From NCBI RefSeq assembly GCF_001806325.1, contig NZ_CP017580.1, positions 868,001-932,000 of the forward strand: a DNA stretch of 64,000 nucleotides, read 5' to 3'. The stretch comes from Curtobacterium sp. BH-2-1-1. Lineage in GTDB: Bacteria > Actinomycetota > Actinomycetes > Actinomycetales > Microbacteriaceae. Below are positions 1 to 7,433 of the stretch, in pieces. Under the pieces are notes generated by a model. It was not told the DNA's origin, searched no databases, and worked only from the letters and a program-made list of their open reading frames with translations. Both the position numbers and the translations under genes were made by a program. Within the stretch, counting starts at the first letter, position 1. Every line of letters starts with the position of its first letter.

Positions 1-325
1 CGTCGAGGCGTACGACAAGAACCCCTCCCTGGAGTCGCTGCTGGTGGACCCGTACTTCGCGAACGCCGTGCAGGAGGGCGAGGCCGCGTGGCGTCGCATC
101 GTCGGCATCGCGGCGGCGTCGGGGATCCCGGCGCCGGGGTTCTCGTCCGCGCTGTCGTACTTCGACTCGCTCGCCTCCGACCGCCTGCCCGCCGCGCTCA
201 TCCAGGGGCAGCGGGACTTCTTCGGCGCGCACACCTACCAGCGCATCGACAAGGACGGCACCTTCCACACGCTCTGGTCGGACGACGACCGGCGTGAGGT
301 CGAACAGGAACCGTCGACCCACTAG
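1..325 (+). CDS. gnd: 6-phosphogluconate dehydrogenase, C-terminal part (5' end outside window)
   Basis: The reading frame is open from the first base (frame 2) and stops at 323-325. It gives about 107 residues of the C-terminal helical domain of decarboxylating 6-phosphogluconate dehydrogenase, the pentose-phosphate step that makes ribulose 5-phosphate and NADPH in the cytosol. Recognised from the run VDPYF, the segment around IPAPGFSSALSYFDS, the RLPAALIQGQRDFFGAHTY motif (the last helix before the tail) and a final TFHTLW. These are hallmark C-terminal features of Gnd. The N-terminal Rossmann domain lies upstream of the window. A strong hairpin follows the stop. Confidence 0.95.
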   Translation, partial: VEAYDKNPSLESLLVDPYFANAVQEGEAAWRRIVGIAAASGIPAPGFSSALSYFDSLASDRLPAALIQGQRDFFGAHTYQRIDKDGTFHTLWSDDDRREVEQEPSTH

Positions 326-349
326 GCAGCGGCGACGACCGCACCACGA

Positions 350-377
350 GAGGGCCTCGCCGATCGGCGAGGCCCTC
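350..377. terminator. Bidirectional hairpin between convergent genes
   Basis: A perfect 28-base palindrome (arms 350-362 and 365-377, beginning GAGGGCCTCGCC) sits between the gnd stop at 325 and the stop of the minus-strand gene at 391. The position 3' to both genes fits a shared terminator. There is no clear T-tract. Confidence 0.75.
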
Positions 378-390
378 CGTGTTCCCCGCG

Positions 391-1017
391 CTACGCGACG
401 ATTCGTTCGCGCGCGAGGTCGGCCACGAGCCGCTCCATCCGCGGGCCCCGGCCCAGCATCCGCCGCGAGCCCGGCGCCGCACGGACGAAGAACGTCGCCA
501 CCGCTGTCGTGTCGTCGGGCCGGACGTAGTGCATGGCGATCGCCCACGACCGGCCGTCGCCGTGCACGTCCTCGAGGCCGACGTGCACCATCCGGCTCCA
601 CCGGATCACGAGCAGCCGGGTCGCACGACGTTCCTCGAGTTCCCACAGCGAGGCCTCGGTCGCACCGAAGGCCCACGTCACCCGGTGCCCGAGCGCGACG
701 TCCGGCCGGACGGACTCCACCGATGCCCGGAGCTCCGGGGTCGGTGCCGCCGGCACGAGCCACACCGTCGGGTCGATCCGGCGGATCGCGAGGGCCAGGG
801 CTTCGTCCTCGTGCCGCCGTCGGAGCGACCAGCCCCGCAGCACGGCACCGGCGATCACGAGGAGACCGACACCGATCACGGCGACCTCGGCGACGCCGAA
901 GAAGGTCAGGTCGGCGTCGGGCGTGGTGGACACCACGATGATGCGTGCCGTGAGAAGGGCCGCCCACACGCCGACGATGATCCAGCGCAGCACCAGGAGG
1001 CGTCGTGCCTGCGACAT
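391..1017 (-). CDS. Small two-helix membrane protein, unknown function
   Basis: This 208-residue protein is not recognised. The N-terminus carries two hydrophobic helices (about residues 10-30 and 40-60), separated by a short polar loop. A soluble domain of about 140 residues follows, predicted to be cytosolic if the arginine-rich linker (RGWSLRRRHEDE) stays inside. The ATG at 1015-1017 was chosen because the hydrophobic segment begins eight residues later; extending upstream only adds an arginine- and proline-rich shadow peptide. The gene converges on gnd and is separated by 242 bases from the divergent molybdoenzyme gene. Membrane-anchored PH-like or photosynthesis-system-type regulatory folds are possible, but no motif supports one. 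Confidence 0.7.
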   Translation of the reverse strand: MSQARRLLVLRWIIVGVWAALLTARIIVVSTTPDADLTFFGVAEVAVIGVGLLVIAGAVLRGWSLRRRHEDEALALAIRRIDPTVWLVPAAPTPELRASVESVRPDVALGHRVTWAFGATEASLWELEERRATRLLVIRWSRMVHVGLEDVHGDGRSWAIAMHYVRPDDTTAVATFFVRAAPGSRRMLGRGPRMERLVADLARERIVA

Positions 1018-1247
1018 CGGGTGGCGGTCCCGTCGCCGGGCGCGACCGAAGCGCGGGACACGGTCGGGACGCCTCAGCACCCCTCGATCCTCGCATGCTC
1101 CACCCGCGACCGGCTGGCCGGCACCGGTGAACGCCCGACGAACCAGCGGACCCGCTCGTGCGGGGTACGGGTCGTCCACGGGTGCGGACACCGCCGGCTC
1201 TGTCCACCGCATGCACGACTGTCAGCACACACGCGGCACGGTCGACC

Positions 1248-1253
1248 TACGCT
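1248..1253 (+). promoter_or_regulatory. -10 box of a probable leaderless promoter
   Basis: TACGCT ends six bases before the GTG at 1260, which is where transcription would start. No Shine-Dalgarno sequence is seen between them. Confidence 0.5.
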
Positions 1254-1259
1254 CGGCCC

Positions 1260-2843
1260 GTGACCACTGACCTCGCGCCCGCCCCCGTGGCGGTCTCGCG
1301 CCCCCGCCTGCTCGCGGCCGCGACGGGCATCGTCGCCGCGCTCGCGTTCTTCGCCGCCGCGGAACTCGGTGCCCTCGTCCTCGGTGGTGCCGGCAGCCCC
1401 CTCGTCGCGGTCGGTTCGGCGGTCATCGACCTCGCACCCCCGGGCGCGAAGGACCTCATGGTCACGCTCTTCGGCACCGGCGACAAGGTCGCGCTGTTCG
1501 TGCTCATGGTGGTCATCGTCGCCGTGGTCAGCGCCGGGGCGGGCATCCTCGAACGCGCCCGCCCGCCGTTCGGGGCCCTGGTCTTCGCCGTGGGCGGTGT
1601 CCTCTCGCTCCTGGCCGTCACCACCCGTTCCGGCAGCGGCACGATGGACGGGGCTCCGTCCGTGCTCGGGGTCGCCGCGGCCGTCATCGTGCTCCGGCTG
1701 CTCACCGCCAGGCTCCGCCGGTGGGAGTCGGCAGCCGCCGTGCCCTCCGCCGCACCGCGACCCGCCTCTGCGGAACGTCGCGCCTTCCTGGTCTGGGGTG
1801 TGACGGCGGCGGCCGTCGCGGTCGTGGTGGGCGGCGCCTCCCGTCTGGGCACCGCCGCCGCGCAGGCGACCGCTGCCGCACGCCGGGCCGTCCGGCTGCC
1901 GGCCCCGGCGACCACCGCCCCCGCGGTCCCGGCCGGGGCGTCGCTCGACGTCGAGGGCATCACGCCCTACGTCACCCCGAACAGCGACTTCTACCGGATC
2001 GACACCGCGCTGCGGGTGCCGTCGGTCGACACCGCCGACTGGAAGCTCCGCATCCACGGAGCCGTCGACCACGAGGTCGAGCTCACGTGGGACGACCTGC
2101 TCGCCCTCCCGCTCGAGGAACACCACGCGACGCTGAGCTGCGTCTCGAACGAGGTGGGCGGGGACCTCATCGGCACCGCGCTCTGGCTCGGCTACCCGAT
2201 CCGGAAGCTGCTCGAGCGCGCCGGGCCCCACGCGAGTGCCGACATGGTGCTGTCCCGCAGCATCGACGGGTTCACGGCGGGCACGCCCCTCGACGTCCTG
2301 CAGGACGACGGCACGGCCGCGCTGCTCGCCGTGGGGATGAACGGCGAGCCGCTGCCGCCGGAGCACGGGTTCCCGGTGCGCATGGTGGTCCCGGGGCTCT
2401 TCGGCTACGTGTCCGCGACGAAGTGGGTCACCGAGCTCGAGGTCACGCGGTTCGCGGACGCCCAGGGCTACTGGACGCCGCGCGGCTGGTCGGAACGCGG
2501 TCCGGTCAAGCTGGAGTCGCGCATCGACACCCCGCGCGCGGGCGCGACGGTCGACGCCGGTTCGACGGTGGCGATCGCCGGGGTCGCGTGGCAGCCGCAC
2601 ACCGGGGTGAAGGGCGTGCAGGTCCGGGTCGGGGACGGCGCGTGGGAAGAGGCGACCCTCGCGGACTCCGTCTCGGCCGACACGTGGCGGCAGTGGGTCT
2701 ACCGGTGGACGCCGACGAAGGGGTCGCACCGCATCCAGGTCCGCGCAGTGAGCGCCGACGGTGAAGTGCAGACGAGCGTCGAGCGGCCCCCGGCTCCGAA
2801 CGGGGCGTCGGGATGGCACACGGTCGAGGTCCGCGCGGCCTGA
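1260..2843 (+). CDS. Membrane-anchored molybdopterin-dependent oxidoreductase (sulfite oxidase family)
   Basis: The protein has 527 residues. Residues about 15-150 hold several hydrophobic helices, then a linker rich in Ala and Pro leads to an oxidoreductase molybdopterin-binding domain (about 240-420) and a C-terminal Mo-co dimerisation (Ig-like) domain (about 425-525). The expected molybdenum-ligand cysteine is in LSCVSNEVGG. This architecture belongs to the YedY/sulfite oxidase superfamily with a fused N-terminal membrane region, common in actinobacteria, where the enzyme probably faces the cell exterior. Substrate is unknown; sulfite or S-/N-oxides are candidates from the family. The GTG start is supported by a TACGCT box seven bases upstream and by the loss of sensible sequence further 5'. 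Confidence 0.88.
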   Translation: MTTDLAPAPVAVSRPRLLAAATGIVAALAFFAAAELGALVLGGAGSPLVAVGSAVIDLAPPGAKDLMVTLFGTGDKVALFVLMVVIVAVVSAGAGILERARPPFGALVFAVGGVLSLLAVTTRSGSGTMDGAPSVLGVAAAVIVLRLLTARLRRWESAAAVPSAAPRPASAERRAFLVWGVTAAAVAVVVGGASRLGTAAAQATAAARRAVRLPAPATTAPAVPAGASLDVEGITPYVTPNSDFYRIDTALRVPSVDTADWKLRIHGAVDHEVELTWDDLLALPLEEHHATLSCVSNEVGGDLIGTALWLGYPIRKLLERAGPHASADMVLSRSIDGFTAGTPLDVLQDDGTAALLAVGMNGEPLPPEHGFPVRMVVPGLFGYVSATKWVTELEVTRFADAQGYWTPRGWSERGPVKLESRIDTPRAGATVDAGSTVAIAGVAWQPHTGVKGVQVRVGDGAWEEATLADSVSADTWRQWVYRWTPTKGSHRIQVRAVSADGEVQTSVERPPAPNGASGWHTVEVRAA

Positions 2844-2885
2844 GACGGTGTGGACCGTCCGTCGTCACGGACAGGAGGCGCGGCG

Positions 2886-2957
2886 CGCCTCGACGACGCG
2901 GGTCGCCTCGACGACGCGGGTCACCTCGACGACGCGGGTCACCTCGACGACGCGGAT
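2886..2957. repeat. Four tandem 18-bp units between convergent genes
   Basis: Four contiguous copies of an 18-base unit (CGCCTCGACGACGCGGGT and close variants) begin at 2886, 2904, 2922 and 2940. Copies 1 and 2 are identical; 3 and 4 differ at one or two positions. The array fills most of the 118 bases between the stops of the molybdoenzyme gene and the methyltransferase gene. The unit is a multiple of three and stays open in frame, but no start signal supports translation. Confidence 0.9.
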
Positions 2958-2961
2958 CGTC

Positions 2962-3741
2962 TCAGGCGGGACGCGTCGCCACGACACAGCTCCCGTCGAC
3001 CTCGTCGTCGGACTCGACGGTCACCGCGAGGCCCGCAGCCTCGAAGACGGCCGCCGACGTCGGTGCCTGCGCAGCGGACACCTCGATGACGACCGCACCC
3101 CCGGGACGGAGCCACTCCCCCGCCCCCGACGCGATCCGCCGGTGCAGGTCGAGCCCGTCCGCCCCGCCGTCGAGCGCGACACGGTGCTCGTGGTCACGGG
3201 CCTCCGACGGCATCATCGGGATGGACCCCGTCGGCACGTAGGGCGCGTTCACGGCGATGACGTCGACGAGCCCGCGGAACCGGTCTGGCAGGGGCGCGAA
3301 GAGGTCCCCGGCGACGACGATCCCGCGGTCGCCGATGTTCTCCGCAGCGACGTCGACCGCCGCCGGGTCGATGTCCGCCGCGACGAGGTCGAGGGCACCG
3401 ACGCGACCGAGGAGCGCGACCGAGATCGCCCCGGCACCGCAGCAGAGGTCCACGACACGGTCGTAGCGGTGCAACCGGCGTGCGGCCTGCTCCACGACGA
3501 CGGTGGTGCGGGCCCGGGGCACGAAGACGCCCGGCGTCACGCGGAGGCGGTGCCCGTCGAACGCCGCCCAGCCGAGCACGTACTCGAGCGGTTCGCCGCC
3601 GAGCCGCCGCTGCACGAGCGCCCGCAGGCGAACCGCGTCACCGTCGCCGGCCTCGAGCAGGAGGTCCGCCTCGTCCTCGGCGAAGACGCTGCCCGCGGCC
3701 CGGAGCCGGGCCGCGAGCGCGTCGCGCACGGGTGCGGTCAA
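2962..3741 (-). CDS. PrmC/HemK-related protein-glutamine N5-methyltransferase
   Basis: The product is a cytosolic S-adenosylmethionine methyltransferase of 259 residues. A short helical N-domain (about 1-85) is followed by a Rossmann methyltransferase domain. The SAM motif is VVDLCCGAGAISVALL and motif IV is VNAPYVPTG. Canonical PrmC has NPPY, so NAPY marks the paralogous branch often called PrmC-related and whose target is not established. The start is either TTG at 3739-3741, overlapping the prs stop by four bases (TTGA), or GTG at 3729. The overlap suggests translational coupling to prs. A genuine release-factor methyltransferase would be expected next to prfA, not here. Confidence 0.82.
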   Translation of the reverse strand: MTAPVRDALAARLRAAGSVFAEDEADLLLEAGDGDAVRLRALVQRRLGGEPLEYVLGWAAFDGHRLRVTPGVFVPRARTTVVVEQAARRLHRYDRVVDLCCGAGAISVALLGRVGALDLVAADIDPAAVDVAAENIGDRGIVVAGDLFAPLPDRFRGLVDVIAVNAPYVPTGSIPMMPSEARDHEHRVALDGGADGLDLHRRIASGAGEWLRPGGAVVIEVSAAQAPTSAAVFEAAGLAVTVESDDEVDGSCVVATRPA

Positions 3742-4715
3742 GCGGCGCCGTCGAACATCGAGGTGACCGACCCGTCGTCGAAGACCTCGTGGATGGCGCG
3801 GGCGATGAGCGGTGCGATCGGCAGGACCTCGAGGCGGTCCCAGCGCTTGTCCTCCGGCAGCGGCAGGGTGTCGGTGACGACGACCCGGTCGATGAACTCG
3901 CTCTGGAGCAGCTCCGTCGCGGGGTCGGAGAACACCGCGTGCGTCGCCGCGACGACCACGCCGGTGGCACCGGCGGCCTTGAGCGCCTCTGCTGCCTTGG
4001 CGATGGTGCGGCCGGTGTCGATCAGGTCGTCGACGAGCAGGCACACGCGACCCGAGACGTCACCGACGATCTCGTGGACGGACACCTGGTTCGGCACGAG
4101 CGGGTCGCGCCGCTTGTGGATGATCGCGAGCGGCGCGCCGAGCTTCTCCGACCAGATGTCGGCGACGCGCACCCGGCCCATGTCCGGCGAGACGACCGTC
4201 AGCGTCGACGGGTCGAGGGTCTGCTGGAAGCGCTCGAGCAGGACCGGCATGGCGAACAGGTGGTCGACCGGGCCGTCGAAGAAGCCCTGGATCTGTGCGG
4301 CGTGCAGGTCGACGCTCATGATGCGGTGCGCACCAGCGGCCTTGAACAGGTCGGCGACGAGTCGCGCCGAGATCGGCTCGCGACCACGGCCCTTCTTGTC
4401 CTGCCGCGCGTACGGGTAGAACGGCGCGACGACGGTGATGCGCTTCGCCGACGCGCGCTTCAGGGCGTCGACCATGATGAGCTGCTCCATGAGCCACTCG
4501 TTGATCGGCGCGGTGTGGGACTGGATGACGAACGCGTCACAGCCGCGGACCGACTCGTCGAAGCGGGCGTAGAGCTCCCCGTTCGCGAAGGTCCGTGCAT
4601 CGGTCGGGACGAGGTCCACGCCGAGTTCCTCGGCGATCTCGGCCGAGAGCGCCGGGTGTGCTCGCCCTGAGACGAGGACGAGTCGTTTCTGGCCGGTCGT
4701 TTTGATTCCGGACAA
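3738..4715 (-). CDS. prs: Ribose-phosphate pyrophosphokinase
   Basis: PRPP synthase, 325 residues, the usual length. It transfers the pyrophosphoryl group of ATP to ribose 5-phosphate, feeding purine, pyrimidine, histidine and NAD synthesis. Visible signatures are the N-terminal RLVLVSGRAHP, the YPYARQDKKGRGREPISAR catalytic segment, DMGRVR, and the PRPP-binding loop LLVDDLIDTGRT near residue 225. The start is a TTG at 4713-4715; no ATG or GTG lies in frame at this end and the first residues match the family. It follows glmU on the same strand, an arrangement (glmU-prs) widespread in Gram-positive bacteria. Confidence 0.96.
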   Translation of the reverse strand: MSGIKTTGQKRLVLVSGRAHPALSAEIAEELGVDLVPTDARTFANGELYARFDESVRGCDAFVIQSHTAPINEWLMEQLIMVDALKRASAKRITVVAPFYPYARQDKKGRGREPISARLVADLFKAAGAHRIMSVDLHAAQIQGFFDGPVDHLFAMPVLLERFQQTLDPSTLTVVSPDMGRVRVADIWSEKLGAPLAIIHKRRDPLVPNQVSVHEIVGDVSGRVCLLVDDLIDTGRTIAKAAEALKAAGATGVVVAATHAVFSDPATELLQSEFIDRVVVTDTLPLPEDKRWDRLEVLPIAPLIARAIHEVFDDGSVTSMFDGAA

Positions 4716-4769
4716 GTGCGGTGCTCACTCCCTGACCCCGCGGGGCCGTGTTGATCGGCCCGAGAGCCG

Positions 4770-6203
4770 TCAGATCTGTTCGCCGTTCGCGCGCCGAGCG
4801 GCCTCGGCAGCCGGCGAACCGGGTCGGTGTTCCTCGACCCATCCGTCGGTGTTGCGCTGTGGGGCGTAGCTGATCGCCAGCGACCCGGCAGGGACGTCCT
4901 TGCGGACGGTCGTACCCGCGCCGGTGTACGCTCCGTCACCAATCCTAACCGGGGCGACGAACACGTTGTGCGACCCTGTACGGACGTTCGAGCCGACCTC
5001 GGTCCGGTGCTTGTGCACCCCGTCGTAGTTCGCCGTGATCGTGTTCGCGCCGATGTTCGAGTCCTCGCCCACCTCGGCGTCGCCGATGTACGACAGGTGC
5101 GGCACCTTGCTGCCCCGGCCGATCGTCGCGTTCTTCGTCTCGACGAAGGTGCCGATCTTGCCTCCGTCGCCGAGGATCGTGCCCGGACGCAGGTAGGCGA
5201 ACGGTCCGACGGAGGCGCCGTCACCGATCACCGCGAGGGTCGCGTCGACGCGGTTCACCACGGCGCCGACGCCGACCTCGGTGTCCCGCAGGGTGGTGTC
5301 CGGCCCGACGACCGCGCCCGAGGCGATCGCGGTGGCGCCGATGAGCTGGGTGCCCGGGAGGACCTCGGCGTCGGGTTCGATCGAGACGTCGAGGTCGATC
5401 CACGTCGTCGCCGGGTCCTGCACCGTGACGCCGGCGAGCTGGTGCCGACGGACGATGCGCGCGTTCAGCACCCGGGCGGCGTCGGAGAGTTGCGCCCGGT
5501 CGTTGATGCCGGCGACCAGCCACGGGTCGGTCAGCGTGACGACGTCGATGCGCGCGCCCCGCGCTCCGATGAGTGCCGGCGCGTCGGTGATGTACTTCTC
5601 GCCCTGCGCGTTCGCCGTGGTGAGCGACGGCAGGACCGCACGGAGGTGCGTGATGTCGAAGGCGTAGATGCCCGCGTTGGCCTCGGTGATCGTCAGCTGC
5701 TCGGCGGTCGCGTCCTTGTGCTCGACGACCCCGACGAACGCCCCGTCGGCGTCGCGGACGATGCGGCCGAGGCCCGTCGGGTCCGGTGCGATCGCGCTCA
5801 CGAAGGTGGCGCCGTTGCCGCCGCCGACGTGGGCGTCCACGAGTGCTCGGAGCGACACCGCGTCGAGCAGCGGCACGTCGCCGGACAGCACGACGACGGC
5901 GCCGTCGAAGTCCGCCGGCAGCGCCTCGACCGCGACCTCGACCGCACGGCCGGTGCCGGGGACGTCGTCCTGGTCGACCACGATGGCGTCGGGGGCACGC
6001 TCGGTGACCTCGGCCGCGACGAGCTCCCGTTCGTGCCGCACGACGACGGCGACGTGCTCGGGCTCGAGGGACGACGCCGTCCGGAGCACGTGCGCGATGA
6101 GCGGCAGCCCGGCGAGGCGGTGCAGGACCTTCGGGGTGGACGACTTCATGCGCGTGCCCTGCCCGGCGGCGAGGACGACGACGGCGATGCGCTGGTCGGT
6201 CAT
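4770..6203 (-). CDS. glmU: Bifunctional UDP-GlcNAc pyrophosphorylase / glucosamine-1-phosphate acetyltransferase
   Basis: The protein has 477 residues. The N-terminal uridyltransferase domain (about 1-230) opens with the nucleotide-binding LAAGQGTRMKSSTPKVLH. The C-terminal part (about 250-460) is a left-handed beta-helix of hexapeptide repeats with acetyltransferase signatures (FAYLRPGT, NYDGVHKHRTEVG, GAGTTVRKDVPAG). It makes UDP-N-acetylglucosamine for peptidoglycan. The ATG at 6201-6203 is preceded by GGAGCC; an ATG six codons further up gives an unlikely extension. Transcribed ahead of prs with a 54-base gap. Confidence 0.96.
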   Translation of the reverse strand: MTDQRIAVVVLAAGQGTRMKSSTPKVLHRLAGLPLIAHVLRTASSLEPEHVAVVVRHERELVAAEVTERAPDAIVVDQDDVPGTGRAVEVAVEALPADFDGAVVVLSGDVPLLDAVSLRALVDAHVGGGNGATFVSAIAPDPTGLGRIVRDADGAFVGVVEHKDATAEQLTITEANAGIYAFDITHLRAVLPSLTTANAQGEKYITDAPALIGARGARIDVVTLTDPWLVAGINDRAQLSDAARVLNARIVRRHQLAGVTVQDPATTWIDLDVSIEPDAEVLPGTQLIGATAIASGAVVGPDTTLRDTEVGVGAVVNRVDATLAVIGDGASVGPFAYLRPGTILGDGGKIGTFVETKNATIGRGSKVPHLSYIGDAEVGEDSNIGANTITANYDGVHKHRTEVGSNVRTGSHNVFVAPVRIGDGAYTGAGTTVRKDVPAGSLAISYAPQRNTDGWVEEHRPGSPAAEAARRANGEQI

Positions 6204-6329
6204 GGCTCCATCCTGGCGCACGCTCGCTGCGGAGTCCGGCGGAACCGCGCCACGGGCGCAACCGTGCGCGGAACCGCAGCCTGCAGGCGGGCCGGCACCG
6301 GGCCTCCTGGCACCGCCCGACGGGAGGCG

Positions 6330-6860
6330 TCAGCCGAGGTCCGCCGCGTCACCCGTGCCGCACTTCGACACGCCGCTCATGGTGGTCTTGGTCGTCGCCG
6401 CGCCGAACTGGATGCGCTCGACGGCGCCGCCGCCGCCGTTCACCAGGTACCGCTTCGCACCCGACGTCATCTCGTCCGTCGAGTACTCCACCTTCAGTCC
6501 GTCCGCCACCCAGGCCGTGCCCACCGCCTTCGTCAGGGCCTCCGGGTCGTCGACGCCCGCACCGGTCCGGACGATGTTGTAGAGCGCGCCCGCCGAGCCG
6601 TCCGCGAGCACGCAGTCCTGCGCGTACTCGTCGGACTGGTCCGCGTCCCAGTCGACCCCCGAACGGCGCATCGTCTCCTCGACGGAGTCTGCCACCTGTC
6701 GGCGCTGGTGCTCTGCGGTCGGTGCAGCCTGCACGGTGTCCTCCTTGGTCGGGGTGCCCGCCGCGCAGCCCGCGAGCAGGATCGTGGCGAGCAGCACCAT
6801 CCCGATCGTCGTCGATCGCCTGGAGGAGATCGGCGTCGAACGCCGCCCCCACACGCTCAC
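6330..6860 (-). CDS. Secreted lipoprotein, paralogue A of a tandem pair
   Basis: The protein has 176 residues with a signal peptide ending in a lipobox (LLAGC), so it should be anchored to the outer face of the membrane. The mature part is closely similar to the next gene upstream over its whole length: shared blocks are EYAQ(D/E)C, SGALYN, AGV.DPEA, VNG.GGAVERIQFGAAT and the identical C-terminus CGTGDAADLG. Two conserved cysteines could form a disulfide. No family was recognised. It is the last gene of an operon headed by an EspC-type protein and an alpha/beta hydrolase; in known lipase-type T7SS toxins surface lipoproteins act as immunity factors, so immunity is a reasonable but untested role. 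GTG start chosen because GGAG precedes it by five bases. Confidence 0.78.
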   Translation of the reverse strand: MSVWGRRSTPISSRRSTTIGMVLLATILLAGCAAGTPTKEDTVQAAPTAEHQRRQVADSVEETMRRSGVDWDADQSDEYAQDCVLADGSAGALYNIVRTGAGVDDPEALTKAVGTAWVADGLKVEYSTDEMTSGAKRYLVNGGGGAVERIQFGAATTKTTMSGVSKCGTGDAADLG

Positions 6861-6911
6861 CCGAGCTCCGATGCCACGACGACCGCAGGGGCGCGCACGG
6901 ACGCCCGCACC

Positions 6912-7433
6912 TCAGCCGAGGTCCGCTGCGTCACCCGTCCCGCAGCGGGAGACCGCGGCGAGCGAGCTTCGAACGGTCGCCGCCCCGAACTGGATGCGCT
7001 CGACGGCACCACCCGCCCCGTTGACGACGAACTGCCGGCTGCCGTCGTTGAGCGACGACTCCGAGTACTTGACGGTCAACCCGTCCGCAGCCCACGACCG
7101 GCCGACGGTCCGCACCGCAGCCTCGGGGTCGGGAACTCCCGCGCCGATGCGGGCGAGGTTGTAGAGCGCTCCGGACGTGCCGTCACCGAGGAGGCACTCC
7201 TGGGCGTACTCGTTCGCCTGCGAGTCGTCCCACGTGACGCCCGACGTCCGCATGGTCGCGTCGACGTAGGCGGCGGCGAGATCACGCTGGTGCTGGACGG
7301 TCGGTGTGCTCGGTGTGGTCTCCACGGAGGTGCCTCCTGTCGGCGGACCCGAACACGCGGCGAGCGCCAGTGTCAGGGCGAGGGTCAGGGCGAGTGCGGG
7401 CCCGGCTGCCGTGCCTCGCGGGCGTCCGATCAC
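6912..7433 (-). CDS. Secreted lipoprotein, paralogue B of a tandem pair
   Basis: The protein has 173 residues. A leucine/alanine signal peptide (repeating ALTL) ends in the lipobox LAAC. The mature domain matches the downstream paralogue, including EYAQEC, SGALYN, VERIQFGAAT and the terminal CGTGDAADLG, with the greatest divergence just after the lipobox and in the middle. The GTG start at 7431-7433 overlaps the stop of the hydrolase gene by four bases (GTGA), so the two are probably translationally coupled. The duplication looks older than a recent copy, since many positions differ. The function is unknown; its coupling to the hydrolase suggests it protects against, or assists, that protein at the cell surface. 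Confidence 0.78.
   Translation of the reverse strand: MIGRPRGTAAGPALALTLALTLALAACSGPPTGGTSVETTPSTPTVQHQRDLAAAYVDATMRTSGVTWDDSQANEYAQECLLGDGTSGALYNLARIGAGVPDPEAAVRTVGRSWAADGLTVKYSESSLNDGSRQFVVNGAGGAVERIQFGAATVRSSLAAVSRCGTGDAADLG

Noticed and set aside
4716..4769. tRNA gene between prs and glmU
   Set aside because: The 54 bases cannot fold a cloverleaf and lack conserved arms.
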